Below are positions 1 to 5,551 of a DNA stretch of 11,630 nt, piece after piece. Origin of the DNA: Clostridia bacterium (GTDB taxonomy: Bacteria > Bacillota_A > Clostridia > Christensenellales > Aristaeellaceae); contig JAFUPO010000344.1 in NCBI GenBank assembly GCA_017481185.1, forward strand, positions 1 to 11,630, given 5' to 3'. The first letter of the stretch is position 1. Each line of letters begins with the position of its first letter. The notes beneath the pieces are model-generated. The model had not been told where the DNA came from and did no database searches. It saw only the letters and a program-made list of their open reading frames with translations. A program made the translations under genes and the position numbers.

Positions 1-1
1 C

Positions 2-1351
2 TCTGTGTGCGCCTTCCTTTTGGTGTTCACCTGCCCGGAGGGAACCCTGACCCTGCTTGAAATGACGGATACCTTTGCCCTGGCTTTCCGGGTGGATGGC
101 CTCAGCCGGGTGTTTACCGGCTTGGTGGCTTTTCTGTGGCCCCTGGCCACCCTATACGCTTTTGAGTATATGCGCCACGAGAACCGGGAAAACGCCTTCT
201 TCACCTGGTACACCCTTTCCTACGGGGTGACCTTGGCCATTTCCATGGCAGCCAACCTGTTCACCCTGTATGTGTTCTACGAGTGCCTCACCCTGGCGAC
301 CCTGCCCCTGGTGACCCATAAGCGGGATGCCAAGTCCATCCATGCGGGGCGCAAGTACATCTACTACTCCCTGGGCGGCGCGGCGCTGGCCTTCATGGGG
401 CTGATCGTGTTCAGCCACTTTGGCGCGGGGGTGGATTTCACCCTGGGCGGCGGCCTTGGCGAGGCGGCCCTGGCCAACAAGCCCTTCCTGCTGGTGGTGT
501 TCGTGCTGGCCTTTATGGGCTTTGCCGTTAAGGCGGCTCTGTTTCCCATGCAGGCCTGGCTGCCCGCAGCTTCCGTGGCGCCCACCCCTGTTACAGCCCT
601 TTTGCACGCAGTGGCAGTGGTCAACGCGGGCGCTTATGCGGTGATCCGCCTGATCTATTACACCGTGGGCGCTGGATTTGTGTTTGGCACCTGGGCCCAA
701 ACGGTGGTGATCGCCCTGGCGGCCTTCACCGTTGTGCTGGGCTCTACCCTGGCGGTCAGAGAGCAGCACTTCAAGCGCCGCCTGGCCTGGTCCACCGTGT
801 CCAACCTGTCTTACATTCTTCTGGGCGCAGCCCTCATGACCGCTCAAGGCATGGTGGGCGCCATGACCCATATGGTCAGCCATGGCCTGATGTAGATCAC
901 CCTGTTCTACTGCGCCGGCGCGGTATTGGTTAAGACTGGCGATGAGTATGTGCAGGATATTCGCGGCTTTGGCAAGGTCATGCCCTTCACCTTCGGGGTG
1001 TTCACCTTGGCAGCCATGGCCCTGGTGGGAGTGCCGCCTCTGTCCGGCTTCTTAAGCAAGTGGAACCTGCTTTCCGCCGCCGCAGGCACGGGGCTGCCCA
1101 TGGGCATGGTGGGTATCGCGGCGCTGATCATCAGCGCCATCCTCACGGCTATCTATCTCTTCCAGGTGGTCGTTGCTGCTTACTTCCTGCCCGTGAACAA
1201 GGAGCAGGAGGGCCTGCTCAAGGCCAATCATGATCCCTCCTGGCAGATGAAGGCGCCCCTGGCGGTGATTTCCGCTGCTGTGGTACTCATGGGCCTGTAC
1301 GGTGCGGATGTGACCAACTGGCTGACCGCCATCGCAACCGGATTGATTTAA
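2..1351 (+). CDS. Proton-conducting membrane transporter subunit (NuoN/NuoM/MrpD-like), 5'-partial, interrupted by in-frame TAG
   Basis: This is a polytopic membrane subunit of the complex I antiporter-like superfamily (NuoL/M/N, MrpA/D, membrane-bound hydrogenases). These subunits move H+ or Na+ across the membrane. The frame is open at the left window edge, so the true start is missing. Numbering from the GTG at 5, the visible family marks are the TM5 glutamate (E93, FYECLTL), the TM7 lysine (K176, GFAVKAALFPMQAWLP), the loop APTPVTALLHA, and the late-helix SGFLSK lysine (K352). A TAG at 893-895 breaks the protein at codon 297. The same frame then continues with clear family sequence (ITLFYCAGAV, DIRGFG, GVPPLSGF) to a TAA at 1349-1351. 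The next subunit gene begins 16 bases after this stop. The TM8 lysine position appears to be Asn (N207). If TAG is read as stop, the product loses about a third of its membrane domain. It could be a pseudogene, a sequencing error, or a suppressed codon. The family is secure; the exact complex is not. Confidence 0.85.
893..895 (+). other. In-frame TAG replacing the conserved HxxxHxxxK lysine
   Basis: The codon follows THMVSHGLM and precedes ITLFYCAGAV with no change of frame. In the neighbouring paralogue the aligned segment is LHMVNHSLIKLCLFMAVGAV, where a lysine (K341) stands at the same place. One base change (AAG to TAG) explains it. TAG also ends the XRE gene at 5501-5503, directly before a terminator, so TAG is not reassigned everywhere in this genome. 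Confidence 0.85.
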
Positions 1352-1367
1352 GAAGGGAGGCTTGGGA

Positions 1368-3566
1368 ATGAATTGGCTGTTGCCCACGCTGGTGTTTCTG
1401 CCCATGGCAGGGGCTGGCGTCTCCTATCTGATTGGGCGCAAGGATAAGACCATGCGCAACCTTTTTTGCTGCGCGCTGATGGCCTGTGAATTCGCCCTGG
1501 CTGCCCTGGCCCTGTATACTGCGGCCATGGGCCAGACCCTGACCTTTACTTGGGATTACTTTGCAGGCTTTGGCCTCCACTTCAAGCTGGATGGCTTCAG
1601 GGCCCTGTATGTGGCCATCGCCGCTTTTATGTGGATGATGACCGGGCTGTTCTCCCCTCAGTATTTCGCCCACTACCATAGCCGCAACCGCTACTACTTC
1701 TTTACCCTCATGACCCTGGGGGCCACGGCGGGCGTGTTCCTCTCCGATGATCTGTACACCACTTTTATCTTTTTTGAAGTGATGTCCTTTACCTCTTACA
1801 CCTGGGTGGCCCATGAGGAGAACCCCGGGGCCATGAAGGCGGCGGAAACCTATTTGGCCATCGCTGTGGTAGGCGGCATGGTGACTCTCATGGGCCTGTT
1901 CATGGTTCATCACCTGCTGGGCTCTTTGTCCTTTGAGGCGTTGCATCATGCAGGAGAGACCATGGATCCCAGCCAACTGTATGTGCCCGGCATCCTGGTG
2001 ATGTTCGGCTTCGCCGCCAAAGCGGGCGCTTTCCCGGTGCATATCTGGCTGCCCAAGGCCCACCCGGTGGCCCCGGCCCCGGCCTCTGCGCTGCTTTCCG
2101 GCGTTTTGACCAAGGCGGGCGTGTTCGGCGTGTTGGTTACCAGCTGCAATCTGTTCCTCCACAATGCCACCTGGGGCAATGGGGTTCTGATCATGGGCCT
2201 GATCACCATGTTCCTGGGCGCGCTGCTGGCCCTGTTCTCAGTGGATCTGAAGCGCACCCTGGCCTGCTCCTCCATGAGCCAGATCGGCTTCATCCTGGTG
2301 GGCGTGGGGATGCAGGGCCTGCTGGGCCATCACAACGCCCTGGCGGTGCAGGGCACCCTTTTGCATATGGTGAACCACAGCCTCATCAAGCTGTGCCTGT
2401 TTATGGCAGTGGGCGCGGTGTACATGAATCTGCATAAGCTGAACCTCAACGACATCCGGGGCTTTGGCCGCAATAAGCCGGTGCTTCATATCGCCTTTTT
2501 GATGGGCGTGTTGGGCATCTCCGGCGTACCCCTGTGGAACGGCTACATCTCCAAAACGCTGCTTCATGAAAGCATTGTGGAGTATGTGGTGCTGCTTAAT
2601 GAGCAGGGGCTGCCCTCCCTGTGGTATTCCGTGGCGGAGTGGGTGTTTATTATCACCGGCGGCATGACCTTCTGCTATATGCTCAAACTCTATATCAGCC
2701 TGTGCTGGGAGAAGCATCCCACCCGGCAGCAGGAGTTTGACAGCATGAAAAAGACCTATTTGAAGCCCTTGTCCCGCTTCGCCTTGGGCGGCGCGGCCAT
2801 CCTGCTGCCCATTCTGGGCTTCTTCCCGGATGTGCTGATGACCGGTATGGCGGAGTTGGGCCAGAGCTTCATGCATGGCCACTCCCCTGAGCATCATGTG
2901 GAATACTTTAGCTGGGTGAACCTGTGGGGCACCTTCAAGAGCCTGATTATTGGCGGCGCGCTGTATCTGGGCGTGGTGCGCACGGCGTTCAAGCGCAAGG
3001 GCGATTATGTGAACCTGTGGCCTGCCTGGCTGGATATGGAAAATATCCTGTTCCGCTCCAAGTTTAGCTATGTGATGGTGCCGGCGGTGATTACCAAGGT
3101 CAGCCGCTTTTTGGATAACCTGGCTACCAGCAAGCTCTTTATGGTGTGGATCCCTGGGATCGTTACAGCTGTCAGCCGCTTTTTGGATAATTTGGCCACC
3201 AGCAAGTTTTTCTCCACCCTTGTGCCGGGTATCATCACCGGTGTCACCCGCCTTGCGGATGAATGTGTAGACGGGGTGGCCCTGCTTGTGCGCCGTACCT
3301 TCCTGGCCCACAAGAAAAAGCGTAAGCCTGTGCCGGTGGGCACCCGCTTCACCTATACCCTGGGCCGGGTGCTGGATGGCATGGTCAGCTTCCTGAACAA
3401 AACCATCCTGCGCCGCCGCCCCATCCAGACCAACTTTGAGTATGTGTTTGATGCGGGCCGCAAGGAAATGGGGCAGGAGGGCCGGGTAATTGCCCGGAGT
3501 ATGTCCTTTGGCCTGCTGCTTTTGTGCATCGGCTTGTATATTACCTGTTGGTATTTGCTCCAATAA
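1368..3566 (+). CDS. Proton-conducting membrane transporter, NuoL/MrpA-like subunit with repeat-bearing C-terminal extension
   Basis: This is a 732-residue polytopic subunit of the complex I / Mrp antiporter / energy-converting hydrogenase superfamily, acting in the cytoplasmic membrane. Key ion-path residues are all present: TM5 Glu137 (FFEVMSF), TM7 Lys218 (FAAKAGAFPVHIWLP), TM8 Lys249 (SGVLTKAGV), His333/His337/Lys341 (HMVNHSLIK) and a late-helix Lys396 (NGYISK). The ATG at 1368 is preferred over the TTG at 1362 because AGGGAGG at 1354-1360 sits seven bases upstream of it. After the antiporter core (to about residue 490) there is an extension with a 24-residue unit repeated three times (571-642), a basic stretch (HKKKRKP) and a last membrane helix near 706-731. 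It follows the interrupted paralogue in the same operon and is closed by a terminator four bases after the stop. Upstream genes that would identify the complex lie outside the window. Confidence 0.9.
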   Translation: MNWLLPTLVFLPMAGAGVSYLIGRKDKTMRNLFCCALMACEFALAALALYTAAMGQTLTFTWDYFAGFGLHFKLDGFRALYVAIAAFMWMMTGLFSPQYFAHYHSRNRYYFFTLMTLGATAGVFLSDDLYTTFIFFEVMSFTSYTWVAHEENPGAMKAAETYLAIAVVGGMVTLMGLFMVHHLLGSLSFEALHHAGETMDPSQLYVPGILVMFGFAAKAGAFPVHIWLPKAHPVAPAPASALLSGVLTKAGVFGVLVTSCNLFLHNATWGNGVLIMGLITMFLGALLALFSVDLKRTLACSSMSQIGFILVGVGMQGLLGHHNALAVQGTLLHMVNHSLIKLCLFMAVGAVYMNLHKLNLNDIRGFGRNKPVLHIAFLMGVLGISGVPLWNGYISKTLLHESIVEYVVLLNEQGLPSLWYSVAEWVFIITGGMTFCYMLKLYISLCWEKHPTRQQEFDSMKKTYLKPLSRFALGGAAILLPILGFFPDVLMTGMAELGQSFMHGHSPEHHVEYFSWVNLWGTFKSLIIGGALYLGVVRTAFKRKGDYVNLWPAWLDMENILFRSKFSYVMVPAVITKVSRFLDNLATSKLFMVWIPGIVTAVSRFLDNLATSKFFSTLVPGIITGVTRLADECVDGVALLVRRTFLAHKKKRKPVPVGTRFTYTLGRVLDGMVSFLNKTILRRRPIQTNFEYVFDAGRKEMGQEGRVIARSMSFGLLLLCIGLYITCWYLLQ
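3078..3293 (+). repeat. Three tandem 72-bp (24-residue) repeats inside the antiporter extension
   Basis: Units are 3078-3149, 3150-3221 and 3222-3293. Units 1 and 2 share the peptide VSRFLDNLATSK exactly, with a few synonymous differences such as AACCTG versus AATTTG. Unit 3 keeps the pattern VPGIITGVTRLADE but has diverged. The start of each core (3099, 3171, 3243) is exactly 72 bases after the previous one. Each unit reads as one amphipathic or membrane-lining helix with a Pro near its start. Confidence 0.88.
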
Positions 3567-3569
3567 CAA

Positions 3570-3599
3570 AAAAGAGCCTTCCGGGTGGAAGGCTCTTTT
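3570..3599 (+). terminator. Rho-independent terminator after the antiporter genes
   Basis: Perfect 13-bp arms (AAAAGAGCCTTCC and its complement) flank the loop GGGT, and the 3' arm ends in TTTT. It starts four bases after the TAA at 3564-3566. The A-rich 5' flank gives some symmetry, but no minus-strand gene ends here. Confidence 0.92.
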
Positions 3600-3624
3600 C
3601 AATTGGCTGGGTTTGTGATATGAT
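3596..3624 (+). promoter_or_regulatory. Extended -10 sigma-A-type promoter for the coiled-coil pair
   Basis: TATGAT at 3619-3624 is preceded by TG plus one base (TGATATGAT), an extended -10. A weak -35 (TTTTCA, 3596-3601) lies 17 bases upstream and overlaps the tail of the preceding terminator. The ribosome site AGGAGG (3643-3648) sits six bases before the ATG at 3655. Confidence 0.7.
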
Positions 3625-3654
3625 ATGAAACATACTTGATGCAGGAGGCACGGC

Positions 3655-4038
3655 ATGAAACAAAAGGTTTCCATTCTGTTTGCACTGATCATGCTGGTCT
3701 GCCTGTTTCTAACGGTGATGAGCCTGGTAGAGCTGAACGCCCTGAACGCTCAATACCTGGATACCTACGAGCACCTGGAGATCATTGAGGGCAAGATCCG
3801 CCGCCAGCAAATGGAGTATGACCAAATCGTTGCAGAATTGCCCCTAACGCGCGAATCTAACCAGGCCCTTTTGCCCCAGGCGGAAGCAGCCCTGGCCCAG
3901 GAGAAGGATCTGAAGGCTCAGCGCAGGGCCCTGCGCAGAGAGATTGAAAAGCTCCAGGCGGAGGCGGCCCAATGGGAATATACTGCGGCGCTGTATGAAA
4001 ATACGCGCCTGGAAGCCGCCCTGGAGGCCCTTGAGTAA
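3655..4038 (+). CDS. Single-pass membrane coiled-coil protein, unrecognised
   Basis: This is a 127-residue protein that I do not assign to a family. Residues 5-26 (VSILFALIMLVCLFLTVMSLV) form one membrane helix or signal anchor behind a short basic N-terminus (MKQK), so the rest should lie outside the cytoplasm. Residues 28-127 are rich in Glu, Gln, Leu and Ala with heptad-like spacing (LRREIEKLQAEAAQWEY), indicating a coiled coil. The size and layout recall small division proteins of the FtsL/FtsB/DivIC type, but the hallmark FtsB/DivIC residues are not evident and the coil is longer than usual, so that is only a possibility. The start is fixed by AGGAGG six bases upstream and by a promoter just before it. 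It is followed after 59 bases by a second protein of the same layout. Confidence 0.85.
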   Translation: MKQKVSILFALIMLVCLFLTVMSLVELNALNAQYLDTYEHLEIIEGKIRRQQMEYDQIVAELPLTRESNQALLPQAEAALAQEKDLKAQRRALRREIEKLQAEAAQWEYTAALYENTRLEAALEALE

Positions 4039-4047
4039 CGGCATTAT

Positions 4048-4067
4048 CCTGCGGAGGGGTCCGCAGG
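4048..4067 (+). other. GC-rich intercistronic hairpin
   Basis: CCTGCGGA and TCCGCAGG form a perfect 8-bp stem around a GGGG loop, between the two coiled-coil genes. No run of T follows (CAAGCATTTATATTTAAGG), so it is a poor terminator. It could be a transcript stabiliser or processing site that sets different levels for the two genes. I see no convincing promoter between the genes. Confidence 0.6.
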
Positions 4068-4097
4068 CAAGCATTTATATTTAAGGAGGAATTCATT

Positions 4098-4853
4098 ATG
4101 GCAAAGCCCCAAGAAACCAAGAACCCCCAGAAAAGCAGTTTGATCGTTCTGTGCGTTGTGATTGTTGCCGCCCTGGTTCTGTGCGGCACTCTGGTGATCC
4201 GCAAGAATAAGCTGGCCGCCGATAACGAGAGCCTGACCAGCCAACTCTTTGACACTCAGATGAACTATGATCTGCTGGTAGGCGAGAAGGACGTTCTGGA
4301 TAAGGAACTGGCCACCCTGCGCACCTCCAGCGAGGAAGCTACCCTGGAACTCACCGATGCCAAGGCCAGCGTGGAAAAGCTCACCCAGGAAGTGGCTGAC
4401 CTGACCGCCGCCAAGGAACAGGCTGAGGCTGACCTGGCCGCCGCCAAGACTGCTGCCGACGAGCAGGCTGCCGCGCTGACCGCCGCTCAGAAGGAAGCTG
4501 CTGATGCAAAGGCCGCTAAGGAAACTGCTGAAAAGACCCTTGAAGAAACCAAAGCTGCCGCTGCCGAACTGGAAAAGGCCAACGCCGATCTCCAGGCCCA
4601 GCTGACCAAGGCTCAGGAAGACCTGGCCGCTGCTGAAAAGAAGGCTGCTGACGACCTGGCTGCCGCCGAAAAGACAGCTGCTGATGAGCTGACCGCCGCC
4701 AAGGAAGCTGCCGAAAAGGAACTGGCTGCCGTCACCGCCGAGCGCGACCAGCTGAAGGCTGACCTGGAAGCCACTGCTGTCGCTCCCGCGGCCGTGGAAG
4801 TCCCCGCTGAGGAACCCACCGTGGAACCCGCCACTGAGGCTCCCGCTGCCTAA
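4098..4853 (+). CDS. Ala-rich membrane-anchored hendecad coiled-coil protein, unrecognised
   Basis: This is a 251-residue protein of unknown function. Residues 14-34 (SLIVLCVVIVAALVLCGTLVI) are a single membrane anchor, followed by RKNK. Residues about 40-225 are a nearly uninterrupted Ala/Glu/Lys/Asp/Leu helix. Within it an 11-residue unit (LAAAEKKAADD, LAAAEKTAADE, LTAAKEAAEKE, LAAVTAERDQL) repeats in register over 176-219. The tail 228-251 is acidic and Pro-rich (VPAEEPTVEPATEAPAA), like surface-exposed linkers. The start has AAGGAGG at 4083-4089, eight bases upstream. Codons are few and repetitive (GCC/GCT, CTG, AAG, GAA, ACC), which suggests high expression or repeat amplification. It probably shares the promoter of the upstream coiled-coil gene and ends in its own terminator. 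A periplasm-like spacer, stalk or envelope filament is possible, but function cannot be read from sequence. Confidence 0.87.
   Translation: MAKPQETKNPQKSSLIVLCVVIVAALVLCGTLVIRKNKLAADNESLTSQLFDTQMNYDLLVGEKDVLDKELATLRTSSEEATLELTDAKASVEKLTQEVADLTAAKEQAEADLAAAKTAADEQAAALTAAQKEAADAKAAKETAEKTLEETKAAAAELEKANADLQAQLTKAQEDLAAAEKKAADDLAAAEKTAADELTAAKEAAEKELAAVTAERDQLKADLEATAVAPAAVEVPAEEPTVEPATEAPAA
4623..4754 (+). repeat. Four tandem 33-bp (11-residue) repeats in the coiled coil
   Basis: Units start with CTG at 4623, 4656, 4689 and 4722. The first two encode LAAAEKKAADD and LAAAEKTAADE. The third and fourth are more diverged (LTAAKEAAEKE, LAAVTAERDQL). The 11-residue period is a hendecad, which gives a straighter or slightly right-handed coil than heptads. 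Confidence 0.75.
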
Positions 4854-4864
4854 AAGGATTCTGC

Positions 4865-4897
4865 AAAGCGCCTGCGCTAATGCGCAGGCGCTTTTTT
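4865..4897 (+). terminator. Rho-independent terminator after the hendecad protein
   Basis: The arms AAGCGCCTGCGC and GCGCAGGCGCTT pair perfectly around the loop TAAT, followed by TTTT (six T in total from 4892). It starts about 12 bases after the TAA at 4851-4853. Confidence 0.93.
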
Positions 4898-4913
4898 GCT
4901 GCCAATACCCAAA

Positions 4914-4930
4914 CGTTGCTTGAAGCAACG
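4914..4930. promoter_or_regulatory. Palindromic operator candidate over the -35 box
   Basis: CGTTGCTTGAAGCAACG is a perfect palindrome with 8-base arms and one central base. It covers the -35 hexamer (4920-4925) of the promoter for the XRE gene, so a bound dimer would block RNA polymerase. The encoded regulator itself is the obvious candidate ligand; that is inference from position. Confidence 0.6.
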
Positions 4931-4948
4931 GCCGCAGACGCTTATAAT
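4920..4948 (+). promoter_or_regulatory. Sigma-A-type promoter of the XRE gene
   Basis: TTGAAG (4920-4925) and a consensus TATAAT (4943-4948) are separated by 17 bases. The expected transcript start near 4955 leaves a very short leader, beginning at or near the ribosome site AAAGGGGG (4956-4963) of the ATG at 4970. Confidence 0.8.
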
Positions 4949-4969
4949 TGAGCTGAAAGGGGGCGCGGT

Positions 4970-5503
4970 ATGCTGCGGGAAAATCTAAAAAACTTCCGTA
5001 AGGCTCAAGGGCTTACACAGAAACAGCTGGCAGACCAGCTGAACGTGGTCAGGCAGACGGTCTCCAAGTGGGAGAGAGGGCTGTCGATCCCTGACCCTGA
5101 TATGCTGCAAAGGCTTGCCGAAGCACTGAACGCCTCTGCAGAGACATTGCTGGGGGAAACGGTGGCATTGGAAACAGATATTGAAAAGGAAGAGCTTGCC
5201 GCCCGATTGGAGAGGCTGAATGAACAGCTCATTCAGGAACAAGCCTTGCGCAGAAGGCAGAAGCGGCGCATATTCTGCGCCCTGGGCGCTGCCGCTGCGT
5301 GCGCATTGGCAGTAGGAATGGCGCCTTTTGTGCAGGAGCATTTTGCCCTTGCAGCACTAAGGGCTGATAGCCTGATCATCGGAGGCAGCGATGGGCCTAC
5401 CAGCATATATCTTGAAGGCCCTGTTTTTCAAAGCGGCCTTGTTGCAGCGGCGATGATTGCATTGCTGGCGGCAGCCATTGGCCTGTATAAAACACGAAAA
5501 TAG
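4970..5503 (+). CDS. XRE-family HTH regulator with membrane segments and a DGPTSIY loop
   Basis: This is a 177-residue regulator. Residues 2-62 are a Cro/C1-type DNA-binding domain (LTQKQLADQLNVVRQTVSKWERG, then PDPDMLQRLAEALNAS), closely like the many clostridial XRE proteins. Residues 74-100 form a charged helix (LAARLERLNEQLIQEQALRRRQKRR), then two hydrophobic segments at about 101-121 and 155-173. Between them lies LIIGGSDGPTSIYLEG (135-150). That motif resembles the GGxDGPT loop of Na+-translocating decarboxylase beta subunits, where an aspartate takes part in Na+ binding; here it is isolated from the rest of that protein. A membrane-tethered repressor, perhaps sensing ions or membrane state, is inferred. 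The gene is alone between its own promoter and terminator. It ends in TAG, the only clear terminating TAG in the window. Confidence 0.88.
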   Translation: MLRENLKNFRKAQGLTQKQLADQLNVVRQTVSKWERGLSIPDPDMLQRLAEALNASAETLLGETVALETDIEKEELAARLERLNEQLIQEQALRRRQKRRIFCALGAAAACALAVGMAPFVQEHFALAALRADSLIIGGSDGPTSIYLEGPVFQSGLVAAAMIALLAAAIGLYKTRK

Positions 5504-5507
5504 AAGG

Positions 5508-5547
5508 AAGCCGCCAAGCTCCCTAAAGGGGCTTAGCGGCTTTTTTT
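5508..5547 (+). terminator. Terminator of the XRE gene, between convergent genes
   Basis: The arms run from AAGCCGCCAAGCTCCC (5508-5523) to GGGGCTTAGCGGCTT (5528-5542) around TAAA, with one mismatch and one bulge, and a run of seven T follows (5541-5547). It starts within five bases of the XRE stop and ends five bases before the stop of the convergent permease gene. On the minus strand the 3' flank is only mildly T-rich, so two-way use is possible but weaker. Confidence 0.87.
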
Positions 5548-5551
5548 AAGC

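Noticed and set aside
893..895. Genome-wide reassignment of TAG
   Set aside because: The XRE gene ends in TAG immediately before a terminator, so TAG still works as a stop there.
926..1351. Separate small gene starting at TTG 926 after the TAG
   Set aside because: No ribosome site precedes it, and its sequence is simply the continuation of the same antiporter family domain in the same frame.
2238..3692. Long minus-strand open frame (484 codons) opposite the antiporter gene
   Set aside because: It is His/Gln/Gly-rich with no family sequence and mirrors the GC-rich codons of the real gene. Similar shadows lie at 152-883 and 1287-2162.
4098..4853. Frame-shifted Ser/Gly- or Ala/Ser-rich minus-strand frames over the hendecad gene
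   Set aside because: They are by-products of the GCC/GCT repeats of the real gene.
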